DNA of 64,000 nucleotides from Aquanectria penicillioides (taxonomy: Eukaryota > Ascomycota > Sordariomycetes > Hypocreales > Nectriaceae). Positions 11,100 to 23,977 of the stretch are shown here, one piece after another. The notes under the pieces were generated by a model. The model ran no database searches and was not told the origin of the DNA. It was given only the letters and a program-made list of their open reading frames with translations. Position 1 is the first letter of the stretch, and every line of letters starts with the position of its first letter. Location of the stretch: positions 124,001-188,000 of the forward strand of contig PYIU01000010.1 of the NCBI GenBank assembly GCA_003415625.1, read 5' to 3'. The position numbers and the translations under genes are program-made.

Positions 11100-14000
11100 A
11101 TTATAGTTTCTATATTAATGCTTATATAGATGCTAAGATGCTAGGCTGGCTGCACTAAAGTAGGGGGTGCTAAGCTGTCCTTAGGGGCAGTATGGGATCT
11201 GCCCTACTCTATATATATTATATAAATAGCAAAAGATAGAAAGAAGGGTCTATATTAGGACTAGGCCAGTAAGTTATATCCCTCTATTATAACTTTAGGT
11301 AGCTAATAGCAATAAATACTAAAGCTAGCGGCTATATTGCTTATACCTATATATATAAGCTATATAAGCTATTATTATATTTAGTAAAGGCTAATGCCTA
11401 AGCACTAATAGTAGCTTTATAAAAGGGAATAGCTATAATAAGTACTTTTTAGTTTTAACTTAAGTTTACTGCTAATACAGTCTATTAGGTAGAGAAGCTC
11501 TAGCAATTAGGGGCTAAAGCCACTTAAGCTAAAAAAAGGGCAATTTAAGCGCACTTTTAAGCTATACCTATAGTTTTAACTATAGGTCTTAATGCTAATT
11601 AGCTCTATAAGCTAATTAATAGAGTTAATTGTATAGCTATAGCTCTTAAGAGCTTAATAGCTATACTGCCTTTTTTAATTAAGGGGGCTAAAGCTACTTA
11701 AGGATAGATAGCATTAAAAAGTAATAATAGCAATAAATTAAGTTAGTCTTAATATAGGTTTATATTAGCTAATATTAATAGTAAATACTAAAGTTTAATA
11801 TAACTTCTTAAGTAATAGCTTAGGCTTAAATAGAGCTAAAGGGGGATTAAAGTAAAAAGGGCTTAAAAATAAAGAGGAGAACTATAAGAAAAATAGCAAA
11901 AAGGATAAAATAGATCTTATATCTTTTAGGGAGAATATAAACTTAAAGTAAATAGTATTGCTAAAATAAATAAGTATAGATTAAATACAGTAATAAATAA
12001 AAGTTAAATCTAAAATAAAAGTAAAATAGAGATCTAGCTATTAAGGGGGCGGGCTTTAGTATATTATTTATATAATAAGCTAGTTTTTTCTCTCTTTTAA
12101 AAGGGGTTTTTTTAAGTGCATTAACTTCCCTTTTAATAGAGGGATTAAAGCGCTTAAATAAAAAAGTTACTAAAAGGTAGGGGCAGTATATAAATAAGTA
12201 TATTTTAGATTAAGTATAGCTTAATAGCTAATTTATAGTGCAATATAATATATAGATAGGCTAACTATTTAATAAAGCAATATATAGTTTAGGCTTTAAA
12301 TAGGTACTGCTTAAGCTTAAAGAGATTATAGGGTAAGTTAAATAAAGATTCCTTTTAGCTTAAGTAAAGTAAGTAGTATAATATAATATAGCTAATTATT
12401 TTAATAGTATCTTTATACTAGCATTAAGGTATACTTACTTTAGGGACTTTTCTTTAAAAGAGAAATCCCTAAAGCCTAATGCATTTTATTTGCATTTAGG
12501 TAAGTAAAAAGCTTTTATACTTTTTAAGTTCTTTATAAAAGCAAATAGTCTTCTTTTTTATATAAAGTAAAAAGACTTTAGTTACTTCTATTCTATTATT
12601 TATATAGTATTTATAAAACTTATATTTAGCTTATTTCTATTAATGCCTTTAGTTAATTAATGCTTAATTCTTAATTAACTTTTAGTTCTTTTTATATTCT
12701 TTATTAAGGAGTTAATTAGCTAGCTACTTTTTATATTTTTGCATTAATTTATATTAAGGGCTATTGCAATAGTAGCAATAGATTTATTATATTGCTAATA
12801 TAGCTATAGAAAGAATGAGTTTTTTAGTGCTTTAGGCTTAAAGTTAGCCCTAAAATTAAGCAAATTATTTATTAAGGTATATATTAAGTAAAGAGATTTT
12901 AAGCTTGCTTTTTAGCAGTTTAATTAAGGTGGCCTTATAGCTTCCCCCTATAATATAGAGGGCTTAGGTCTATTTAATAGATAGGGCTTTAGCAATCCCT
13001 TTTAGGTTTCTACCCCTTTTTGCTAGAGAATAGTATATATTAGCACTATAGGTAATTATAGACTTAATTATATATATATATATTATATAGGCAGCCTTAA
13101 GGTTTACTCTCTATATACTTACTGTAAGAGCAATAAGGGCCTGCCTTTAGCGCTTAAGTTTTCCTTTAAGCTTAAAGATATATAGGCCCTAAAGTAGCTT
13201 TCTATATAGCTATAACCTAAGGAAATAGTATAATTTCTATAGCTAGATTGTATTATAGGTAAGGGTTAATTAAACTTAATGCCTTTAATATTAATAGAAA
13301 AAATAAAGGAGTTAGGCTTTAATAGGTTTAAAGGTTATACTATTAGTAAAGGCCTAAAATATATATACTATTTATATAGCTTTAAGTTAGGCTTAAGTCT
13401 CTACTATATCTTTTCTAAATGCAAGTATATTTATATTATTAGTAAATTTAATTACTATAATTTTAAGGACTTTTTAAAGCACTATATAAAGCCTTAATAT
13501 AAATAGAATAAAGAGAATAAAGAAGAGCGGCAATCCCTATAGGACCCCTACTTTAATGCTATAGGGTTTAAAGGACTTACTATTAAATTAAAGGCGCACT
13601 AAATGCTTAAATAAATAGCTAAAAAGCTAAATTAATAACTACTATAAATAGCCTTAATTGTAAAGGGTAGTAATAAGCCTTTTATAGTTAATTAAATTAA
13701 AGGCTATAGTAAAGTTTAATTAAAAAAGCAATACTATTTTACTATAGGCCTATACTATATATATTACTTTTACTATAACTATAAGGGCTAGCTTAATAGA
13801 CCTTTAGGGTTTATTCTTTATTTAATTATTAAAAAGTATATTTAGGTTTTTAATTGCTACTACTATTTATTAGGCTATTATTAACTTTATTACTTTACTA
13901 ATAATATTAAAAAGGGAGATAGGTTTCTATTTAAATACTATGCATTTTTAGGCTATTATTTTATTAAGTTTAGGGATAAGTATAGCAGTTATATAGTAAA

Positions 14001-17000
14001 AGTAGTATAGAAAATGCTTAAATGCAATGCTTATATTAATAATAGTAGTAAGGGCTTTTAGAAAGGGCTTGCTATATACTTTAAGGAAGCTAATAAAGAA
14101 TCTATTACTATTAAAAGCTTTTTATAATTAAATTTTAAAGAGTAAATAGGCTAGTTTATAGAGTTTAATATAGTTTTACATTAAATTCTTAGTATTTTAT
14201 AGTATTTAATCTATATTTAATAATTATATTATAAGGTTTATTATAATAGATTTAATGTTTTAGTTATTTACTTAAGGCTTAAGAAAGAAGCATTTTATTA
14301 ATATAGTTGCCTTTTTAATATAGCTTATAGTTAGGGAATCTTACTTAAAGCAGTTAAGGGGAGAGAGCTATAAAGGGGCTAAAGCAATACTGCTTTAAAG
14401 TTATATCTATCTCTTTAAGTTCTAAAGTTTCTTTTAGCTATTAATGCCTTTCCCTATTTTAGCTTTAAATAGAGTATTGCGCCAAGCTATATGCCTAGCC
14501 TTAGCTATATAAGCCTTTTGCTTATTGCCTGCCTTTTGCAATTCTAGCCAATTGGCTGCTATACTATTGTATTATATGCATCTTTATACTTATTTAAGTT
14601 AATAAGTAGCCTTTATAATAGGCTAGTCCTATTAGTTATTACAGTTAGGCCTAAATCGCCTTTATATTAAGATAGTATATTAAGCAATTTAATGCAATCC
14701 TTAAATTAGCTATTTAATTGCCTCTTTTAGCTATTATATAAAGATTATTTTATTTAGGGTTTAATAAAGGGTAATTTATACTTTAAGTTTAGCTTTTTTA
14801 GGATTTATTATATATTAGTTAAATGCTATAGGCTAAAGGTCTAATAAAAAGAAAAGCAATATATCTATAGAGAACTTAATATATATTTACTATAAAATAT
14901 AGTTAAAGCTATTTAAATTATAATTAAGGCTTAAATAAATAGTATAACTATTCTTTAAGGCTTAAGCTAAATTAAAAGTGCTATTTTTAGCATTATTTGC
15001 TTCTTAAGTTATAGTTCTATAGGGGGTTATTAAAGCTATATTTAATTATTATATTTCCATTAAAAAGATTAAGCTATATAAAGTGGTTTTACTATAGCAG
15101 TTTTATATTAGGTAGTATAGATTAAAGTCTTTAATTATAATTATTTTAAGGGCTAAAGTAAAGTTAATTAAAGTATATATTGCCCTTAAATCTCTCTTAC
15201 CTCCTAAAGGGTTATATACTATAATTATTCTTATATAGCAATATTTAAAATTAACTTTAATTTAGTTTTTTTTTACTTAATAGATTTAAGTCTTTAATCT
15301 ATATTATTTATATATATAGAGAGCTATATAGCTTAAGTAATAAATTATAGTATAGTTTAATCTTTTAGGGTTTACTAAAGCATTAGTCCTTTAGTTTTTA
15401 GCTAGTTTTAGAAGTGCAATTATATTATATTTATTATAAATATATAGCGCCTAATGGGTTAACTTAAGGCAGTAGTATATATTTTAAAATAGAACCTATA
15501 TTAATTAAATATAAATAGGGGGGTTAATTTAATAAATAGTAGCAATAGGGTATAGGCACTAAAGGAAGGGAAAGCATTAAATAAAATATAGTGCTATTTA
15601 TTTATAGAGCTTAAGGGTTAGCTAACTCTTTTAATAGAGAGGGGAGCTATAAAAAGGGAGTTTTTAAGGAAGCTATTCTATTATATATAGGGAATGTTTT
15701 ATTATACTAAAGTGCATTCTTTATATTTTATTAGTTATTTATAGTATCTTTCTTTTATATAGATTTAGTGCTTTTTTGCTATAAAATAAATATAGCTTTA
15801 GGCTAGGTAATCTCTATAGTAAAGAGTGCAGTAATAAGGGATTTCTTCCTTTTTAATAGAGCAATTATTATATATTAAGCTACTATATTAATTGTAAATT
15901 AAAGTAAATTAATAGTTTCTTGCAATATAGCTATACTTATAGTATTAAAAGTATTAAATGGGTTTTAATCCTTTATTAAAGGGTTTGCAATTATAGAGTT
16001 TAGCATTAAAAAATAGCCTATTATTATATAGGCTATTAGCTTCTTTAATAGATAGAATATAAAGGATTAGGTTTATTCTTATTATAGTGCTATTATAAGC
16101 TTAAGTAGGCTTTACTTTATTAACCCTTAAGGTATTAGCATTATTAATAGTTTTAATAAGTTTATTTATATTATTAGGGATAGATTTAATTTAAATTCTC
16201 TTTACTAAAATAGTAAAGATAAAAGAAGCAAAAAAGGCATTATTTCTAAATATAATAGCTACCTATTCTTTCTTATAGAAGGCTTTAGCCTATTTTAAGG
16301 TAAGAAAGGTAAGGACTGTATTTCTACTAAAAAGGCAGTATATTGCAATTATATAGAAGTTGCTATAAGCTTAATTTACTGCTTATACAATTTCTATTAA
16401 AGTATAGTTTTTAATATTTTTAAAAGTATCTTTAGTATAGATAGTAACCTTATACTTAATGCAGTTATATATTATACATTTATTAGTTTTAATATTTATA
16501 GGTATAAGGCTATATAAAAGGACTAATGCATAAAACTGCTATATTAGCTAAAGAGAAAAGAAGCTTAAATTAACTAAAGTAGCTATTATTACTATAGTAA
16601 TAATAGTTATTATAGCAGTAGTGATTTTATTAATAAGTCTCTTTTTAGAGGTTGTATTAATCTTAAAGGGGGGCAAGAGTGTGCCTTATATATATTAATA
16701 TAAGTTTAGAATACCTTTTAAACCGCTTTAAGGAGGTAAGATAGAACAATCTTAATAATAGCTTTATAGGCTTCTTTATTTTTATTAGTTATAGGGCTTC
16801 TATTAGCTTCTATTGCTTTATTTACTTTAGGTGCATTGCTATATTAGCTAGCAGTAGAAAGGGAGTTGTATTAGCTGTTTTTAATGCTATATCTTTTTAA
16901 ATTAATAACTATTAGAAGGGCTGTGGTATTAGCATTGCGCTCTTAATATACTATTATATTTAGGGGTAATCTAATATAAAGGATCGATTAATTGTGTTTT

Positions 17001-18331
17001 TAGATGTTTTAAAGGTAGTTTAGGATAGCTGCAAGTAATTGTAAGTCTAAGGGTAAAGGTTTTAATTAATACTATAATTAAATTAATAAAAAGACTAATA
17101 TTAAGTTTAAGCCTTTTAAAGTAGAATTTAGCTTTATTTAATGCATTAAAACTACTACTATAAATGCCTTTACTTTCTATTAAAATAGTAAGTATAATAA
17201 GTTTTAAGGGAACTATTAGCACTTTATAGCTAAGCTATTTAAAAAGAAAAAGGCAATAGCTATAGTTTTTATTAATCCTTATAGTGCAATTAATACTTTA
17301 GCTATTAAATACTTTATTACTATAGGGTATAGTTATTTAATAAATATTAATATATTAAATTAATATAATTACTTTATTAAAAATAACTTATTTATTGCAA
17401 AAGCCATTATAGCTAATATAGCTATTAGTGCCTATTAAGCTATAACTAAAATTAAAACTTTAAAGGATAAAGTTACTTAACTTAAGGAGTAGCTTAAGGC
17501 TAATACTAAATCTACTAATATTAAATTTTATAAAGTTATTAATAAAGTTAAAAAATAAGCTATTAATATCTTTACTTTTAATAATTTAATTATTTACTTT
17601 AATACTATTAGCAATAGCTAAAATAATAAAATTAAAGAATTAATAGTTTAAATAGTAAAAGTAAAGAAATTTAAATTAATAGCTCTTTTAGTAGCTAATA
17701 AAGCTAAGCTAATTAAAACTATTATAGCTTAAATTAAATCTAAACTCTTTTAAGGTAGATTAGCTAAAGGCAATTAACTATTTTATATATTTACTTTTAG
17801 CCTATTAAAATAGGCACCTTTATTAATACTTTAGGCAAATAATATAGTATATTAATATATAAATTTATAGCCTATTAATAACTTTCTTTTAGGAAAGAAG
17901 CAACTTAATAAAGCTATAGCAGCTAGCTCCTTTAAGCGCTATAAGCCTAATAGTGCAATAAAGGAATTAATAGCTAAACCATTAAAGTTAGCTTTTAATA
18001 AAAAGGGATCCTTTTTTATTATTATTAATATTAATAATCTATTTAACTAATTATATTTTTAATACTTTATGTATTAATACTAATAGCTATTAAACTAGCT
18101 AAATTCTATTAAGGTTATATAAAATTAAAAGAAAATAATAGGGAAATCTATAAGTTTATATAAAGATTTAAAAACTTTACTAAAAATTTAAAAGCTAATA
18201 GCTAAATACTGCAATTATATAAAATAAATAAAAATAATTAATAAATAGAATAAATATAAAGTAAATATTAAGAACTTAACTTTAGTTTTTATTACTATAA
18301 ATAGTAGTCTTTCTTTTAATCTAAAGGCATT
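11100..18331. other. Unclassified decayed repeat sequence
   Basis: About 7 kb of AT-rich DNA lies between the gypsy-related region and the right 311 bp repeat. Treating stops as Gln, the plus strand gives protein-like stretches at about 11.3-11.9 kb (alanine- and glutamine-rich), 13.28-14.40 kb (72 codons open at 13,279-13,497, rich in Tyr/Phe/Lys), and a Lys/Ala/Gln coiled-coil-like stretch at about 17.44-17.75 kb. An 83-codon minus-strand ORF lies at 16,971-17,222. I recognise none of these. They are likely remains of one or more further transposons, but the class (DNA transposon, Helitron, gag) cannot be told by eye. Confidence 0.45.
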
Positions 18332-18642
18332 TATTATATATATAGATTATATAATAAATAGTACTTTTAAATAGTTAGCCTTTATATCTCTTAAGTAAAG
18401 GTTAATAATCTATAAATACATTTATACTTTAGGACCTATTATTATAGTAGTCTTAAGATATAAGTTAAGTAAAGTTTAATATATAATTAATTATTACCTA
18501 TAGTTAAGCTATTAATTTTAATATAACTATAAAGCCTATATATATGCCTTTTAGTATAATTGTAAAATAAATAGTATAATAGTTTTATTATTAAGACTAT
18601 TACTTTTAATACTATTTATAATAAAATAAATAAACTATAATA
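18332..18642. repeat. Right copy of 311 bp direct repeat (probable LTR)
   Basis: This is the same-orientation partner of 1,174-1,484, gap-free, and differs almost only by transitions. It is followed by aatat, which matches agtat before the left copy apart from one transition. On its right the copia integrase reading on the minus strand resumes immediately, and on the left side of the left copy the copia integrase continues. The pair therefore bounds an insertion into copia. Confidence 0.75.
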
Positions 18643-18647
18643 AATAT

Positions 18648-21400
18648 ACTATAAATTTTAAAATAAAAGGCTACTATTTTAAGTCTAAAAGTATATATTA
18701 TAATATTAGATTTAATTTTTCTATAAATATTTAATTTAGTATTTTAATAAGGCTATTTTATTTATATTATTTTATTATAGATAGAGTAATCTAAATAAAG
18801 TTGTTTTTATAGAATAGTATAATAGTTTTACTTTAATTTTCTTTATTTTAGTTTAATTTTAGGTAATAGCACTTTTTTATTAGGGTTTCTATAGATTTAA
18901 GAAGTTCCTTAAAGATTGTTTTAAATTCCAATTTATAGAATAGTAAAAACACCTAAACTATATAGATAAAGTTATTAATAAAGCATATTTAATATCTCTT
19001 TTCTTTAATCCTAATATTAAGGAAAGGTCTAGCAATATTGCTATAAAGGCTTTTTAAGGGCTAAGTTCCTTTAATAATATAGCCTTAATATAGCTTTTCT
19101 TTTATCCTTCCCTTATAGTAAGCTTTATATATTTCTTTATATAGAATTAGTAAAATATCTATTAATATACTTTATAGTTATTAAATATTTTATTCTTTAA
19201 GGTATTTAAGTCTTTTATATTAAATATAAAGGTTTTAGTCTTTAATTATAAAGAATGCTAGGGCTATTAATTACTTACTATTATTATTAACTATATATAT
19301 ACTGCCTTATTTTATTGCTACTAAAAATACTTTTTTATTTTTAATTATAGCTCCCTTTCTATTTTTAAAGATTATAGTTATACTATTTTTTTTTAAAGCA
19401 AAAACTAAAATTAAATTTAATTTAGCTTTAGGTATAAAAAGGGCATTAAGAAGGTTAATAGAGTAGGTAATATTTAGTCTAACTTAAGCTTAAAGCTAGT
19501 ATATTTCTTTACTTTAGGGGTACACTTATATATTAGCTATACTATTAATTAATATACTATTATATTCTTTAATATTTATAAATTTATTCTTTTAGTATAT
19601 AGTATAAAAGGAATATTTACTATTAAAAATAAAAATGTATTTAAGTAGTTAGCTTAAAAAGTAGGGTTTTAAGTAAGCTAATAAAGTATAGTTCTCTATT
19701 AAAATAAATACTAAATTAAAAAAGGTAAATACTGCAATATTATCTTTATTAATTTTATTATTTAAGGGCCTAATTTATAGGTTAAGTTAGTTTATAGCTT
19801 TCTTTTCTTTTTTTCTTTTCTGCTTAATATTGCATTATTTAATATATCTTTTCCTTAATTTAAAATAAAGTTTTTAATATCTATCTTTCTTATATCCCTT
19901 TCTATTGCAGTAATTGCAATAAATAGTAAATTTTACTAGCATTGCAATTTCTTTATTATTCTTTTATTGCATTTCCACTTTTGCCTATTTAACTACTTAA
20001 ATAATAGTCTTCTATAATATTAAGGGCTTAATAATAATGCTATTTTTCTATACTAAAAGAAAGATATAATTTTAGTAAAAGGATATTTAAAAGGATTTAT
20101 ACTTAAGGCCTAGTCCTTAAAGGAATTTTCTAATAAATTAAAGATAGTAGATTTAAATACTTTTATTAAGCATTTTTAGTAAGTTCTTTATTTCTTTAAG
20201 TTATTTAGTAAATTTAAAAATACTTCTATATGCATTTAGTAATAATTTAGTGTATTATTTATTAAGTTTATAGTAAGTTCTACTTTTAATTAATTTATAG
20301 TAATATTTAAGAAGGTTAAATATATTTATAACTAAAAGATTCTATTTTTTCTTTCTTTAGGCAATTATAATAGCTTATATATTAATGCCTAATTAGCTAA
20401 TAATAGCTCTATAAGCTTATTTAATCTTATTTAACTAGCTTTTAAGTTTATTTATAGAGGTTATAAAAGGTATAAAAAATATAGTTAAAGTATTTATAGA
20501 CTGTTCTTTATTGGTTTTAATCTTTAGTTTTATTATATTGCATTTATTTAAAAGTAAGTCTCTATATTTTACTATCTAAAGCCTATTTAAAATATCTTAT
20601 TTCTATTAGATCTAACTATAGCTTAACTTAAGTTTTACTATATTAGCTAGAATTATAAGTCCCCTTTATTTTAATTTTAATATCTTAAAGGATTAAAAGT
20701 TTTATTACTAATTAATTAAAGGCGCTTAAGGTAATAAGTAGTCCCTAATATAAAAGTAATATTATAGTTTTAGTATTACACTCTTTAGGGTAGAATACTA
20801 TTTAAGTAAGTTATATATTACTAGTTAATTTATATTGCCTTTCTTTTAGGGCCTATTCTAAAGTTATATTATTTAAGCTATCTTTATTATTTGCATTTTA
20901 TAGGGAACTTTCTTCTATATTTAACTTAAATATAGAGTAGATTAAAGAGAGTTCTTTTATAAAGGCTATAAAAGGTCTTTAGGCAGCCTTTTGATTATTT
21001 AAATTAATAGATAAGGTTACCTTTAGGCCCTAGATATTAGTTAAACTTACTTTTAAAAGGGAATTAAGGGTTAATTGCCCTTTAGTAAGTTTATTAAATA
21101 AGATTAATAAGCTAAAACTATAGTTTAAATTATTTAGGTTTAATTTAAAGAGAAAAGATTGCTACTTTATTATTTAGCTTATATTATAGAATTTAATAGT
21201 TAAATAAAGGAAAAAATCTTTATTTAAAAAATAAAAAACTATTACCCTTTTTAAAGGGTATAGCTAAAAGAAGCTTTATTTCTTAATTATTATATTTTAA
21301 TAGATATAGCAATTATTTTAGTAATAGTAAATTAATTAAAGGTAAAAAAAAGCAAAAGTATATTGCATTGCTATATAATTTAGTTTAGTCTTATAGCAGT
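18648..21400 (-). mobile_element. Ty1/copia element, N-terminal part (gag, protease region, integrase N-half), RIP-degraded
   Basis: On the minus strand, going from high to low coordinates, there is a gag zinc-knuckle remnant near 19,930-19,880. It reads CNYCNRKGYKKDRY, a CCHC box in which the His and the last Cys have become Tyr, as expected from CAY to TAY and TGY to TAY. A block at about 19,400 to 19,250 reads like copia protease/integrase linker (KQGSIYIVNNNSKQSIAL). After it comes a mutated integrase zinc region and a core ending near an NQTLNRKIKSN-like motif at about 18,700. The coding sequence then stops at the inserted repeat and continues at 1,168 and below. The 5' LTR should lie near 21.4-21.7 kb but cannot be proved without its partner. 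Confidence 0.7.
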
Positions 21401-21687
21401 AATTTCTTTATATTTTTTAATGTTTTCCTCCTTTTTATATAATATAAGGTTTTATTATTTTAATTATACTTTAGCAAAAAGGGTATTTATTATCCTTTAG
21501 TAATAGAATAAGGCTATAAGGCCTTAAAGTATAGATATATATAATTAAGTTTTTTATATTTAAGTAATTTAGCTTATAGGTAATATTATATATTGCCATT
21601 TAGGCTTATAATCTAATAAAAGGTAATGTATTTATTATTAAAGGTCTTAAGTTCTATGTAAGTATATATGCTTAAGTGGGATATATA

Positions 21688-22656
21688 TTAACAGGAGGCT
21701 AGTATCTTGGCTTCATTAGGACGGACTAATGTTTGCCCGAGCCCCCGGCTTCTAACACGGAGAGCATCCAGGTCATAGGGTAGATCAATACCAACAAAGA
21801 AGACAGTGGCAATGAAAAGGCTAAAGATGCTCCAGAATGTCCACCGGATTGCAGATGGAATAGAATTTTGCGGGTTGTGGGCTTCGCCGGCTCCCACCCC
21901 AACAAGTTCAGTGCCTTGATAACTGAAAGCAGCAGTAACAAGGACTGACCAGAAAGCAACAAACTTGCCTGCTCCACCAGTCGTCAGATGCTCTGCAAAA
22001 GGTCCCGGGTTCTTCCAATATTTAAACCCAATGTATCCTTCATCTCCGACACCGGCGTTAATGCACAACGCAAAGATAATAAAACCCAGCACCGTAATGA
22101 CCTTAATTATCGAGAACCACATCTCGATTTCACCAAACCATCTAACGGGGAAAAGGTTAATGGCAGTGAAGATGACCCAGAACACGGCAATCCAAATCGC
22201 AATACTTAAACGCTCATCCCAATACTGGATGATCAGACCAGCTGCTGTTAGCTCAAGGGCATAAGTAATAGCCCAGCTAAACCAGTAAATCCAGCCCATA
22301 GAAAAGCCCAGAGCCGGATCAACGAACCGAGTGGCATAAACGGTCATGGATCCAGCAACGGGCATAAATGCAGCCATCTCTCCAAGGCTAACGAGGACAG
22401 AATATATGACACTGCCCATAAAGATAAACCCAATGAGAAGAGCAACGGGGCCAGCGTTAGCCAATGCACTACTAATACCAATGAATAACCCAGTCCCAAT
22501 CGTCCCTCCAATGGCGATAAACTGGAGATGGCGGCTCTGCAGCGTCCTATTAAGGCCACTAGATTCAGTTATTTCCATCTGTTTTTGGTCAGAGCCAGCT
22601 GTCACGTCACCATGTTGTGGCGAGGCAACGTTCTTCTGTATCGTGGAGTCTGCCAT
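21688..22656 (-). pseudogene. Amino-acid permease, C-terminally truncated
   Basis: The first about 300 codons are a clean fungal amino-acid permease (APC superfamily, YAT-type). A hydrophilic N-terminus leads into an FIAIGGTIGTGLFIG block, the substrate-binding loop of TM1. Further TM helices follow, with a SWAITYALELTAA segment and a SYQGTELVGVGAGEA motif typical of this family. After FVGIDLPYDLDAL the sequence turns into about 23 unrelated residues and stops, 30-60 bp from the AT-rich island. Family members are about 500-560 aa; this predicts 322 aa from the Met chosen at 22,656, so about four C-terminal helices are missing. An upstream in-frame Met at 22,740 would add a second hydrophobic leader and is less likely. 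It was probably cut by transposon insertion or rearrangement and is probably non-functional. Confidence 0.8.
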
Positions 22657-23445
22657 TTTCCAAGAGGGCGACAGGTGTACCGGTAGTAATGCAAATGTGA
22701 GCGATGAAAAACACGAAACAAAAATAAAAGAACAAGACACAGAGGAAATCGCTCGGTATATAGAAGCTGGGGGAGAAAAAACTAGACTTAGGTTTGGTTA
22801 TGATGTGTCAGAGAAAGGCTTCTCTTACGAGTGCGATCCAAACGTGGAGCCTCCGGCCGGCCGCCGGCCATTCGCAACAACTTGTGCGGGAGTCCGATTT
22901 CTTCTTCCTCCACTCAACCTACGGGGCATCATGGACCGGGACATGTCACACACACTGCTAGCGGCCGCCGGCCCGTCTGGCAAACTTTGCCCAGTCTGCT
23001 CCTCCAATCGCTGGCACTAGATCCTCAATTGTGGAGTGTGCGAGTCTGGGCGTTGGGATTAGATCTAATTATGGGGCGGTGTGATGGAACTCATTACCAA
23101 ATAATTAAACCCATGGGTCTATTTCCTCTTCCGTCGGGATGGAAATGAGTCTTTTGCTCGTTAGACCCCAGTGTTGTGGTACATTCCAAATTCTTGTTAG
23201 GATTCAAGATCAGTTATAGCAATACCAGTTCGATTCTAAACCTAAAGAAGACTCGCAAGCAGTCAGGTTTTAGAGACATCAAAGTCAAACACAACAAGAC
23301 AATTATGGTGTGCTCGAGCAATATTTCGAGACAATGTATTTACATCTCCACTGAAATCAAGACAATGTCATATCTTGTCGTAGATAAAACAAGGTCGAAA
23401 TTATTAGCCATGCAGCTTACCGTGTTGACAAAGGATCTGTGTATT
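22657..23445. other. Intergenic, promoter side of the truncated permease
   Basis: Normal base composition. ORFs here on both strands are short and show no family features. A GC-rich patch at about 22,850-22,990 contains several near-palindromes (ccggccggccgccggcc; gcggccgccggc). No gene is supported. Confidence 0.5.
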
Positions 23446-23805
23446 CTATGCATGAGTCCCGTGGTAGCTCTCTACCTTATCCCATGAACGTGGCCAATAT
23501 GTTATATCGAGCTTCTTGGCTTCCTTATCCAGAAGACATTTTCTCAATTTCAACTCCATAGGTGCATCAAAATTTTCCTTGCAGCGTACTAGATCCGGCC
23601 ACGAGAGGATTTCATCGTTGTTCGAAATGCCAGCACAAGCAGCGGGCATAAAGTTTCTGCAAAGATCACGAGGATGGGAATGTAGAATGGGTTCATCTGG
23701 TAGTGTACGTTTACAGGTCCCATTCTGTTGTTTTATCTGTCTATCTCTGGTATCTATGTTGATTCCCAGTCTTTCGATAGTGAGGAAGGAAATCAATTGA
23801 GACAA
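23446..23805 (-). CDS. Possible hypothetical protein, 119 aa
   Basis: This is an intronless minus-strand reading frame with no recognised domain. It has five Cys residues and a Trp/Lys-rich C-terminus (KKLDITYWPRSWDKV). There is no signal peptide or membrane helix. A plus-strand frame of 94 codons overlaps it, and neither has convincing support. It lies between the permease promoter and the 3' end of the SDR gene. It may be a fragment of a lost gene or chance. Confidence 0.22.
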   Translation of the reverse strand: MSQLISFLTIERLGINIDTRDRQIKQQNGTCKRTLPDEPILHSHPRDLCRNFMPAACAGISNNDEILSWPDLVRCKENFDAPMELKLRKCLLDKEAKKLDITYWPRSWDKVESYHGTHA

Positions 23806-23977
23806 CTAAGCAGCTAGCCTGGCTCGCACGTGTCTAGCCAGCTTAAGAAACGAAGAAAAGACTTAGTATTCACTGCTTGTCAGCTCACACCAACAAGAGC
23901 CCTCCACCTTTCAGCCCATCTCGTTCCTTACCTGCTATCTGTAGACCATACTCTGGGTTATCCTTTCCTAGTTGGCT

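Larger units (their letters stand above)
1..21660. other. AT-rich, RIP-like transposon island
   Basis: The whole stretch is dominated by A and T, is saturated with TA dinucleotides and stop codons in all frames, and has almost no CG. The few CA/TG dinucleotides left are nearly always inside GCA/TGC. Recognisable content is decayed LTR retrotransposons only; no intact gene is seen. The change to normal coding composition is abrupt near 21,660. This is what repeat-induced point mutation (C to T, mainly at CpA) produces in ascomycete repeats. The mutation mechanism is inferred from the pattern. Confidence 0.93.

Noticed and set aside
13279..13497. 72-codon plus-strand ORF in the AT-rich island as a real gene
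   Set aside because: Low-complexity AT-driven composition and stops all around; more likely a stretch of decayed transposon that happens to lack stops.
16971..17222. 83-codon minus-strand ORF in the AT-rich island as a real gene
   Set aside because: No family features, and the composition is the same as the surrounding mutated repeats.
21965..23020. Plus-strand ORFs across the permease region
   Set aside because: They are antisense shadows of the permease coding frame or of its promoter and lack family features.
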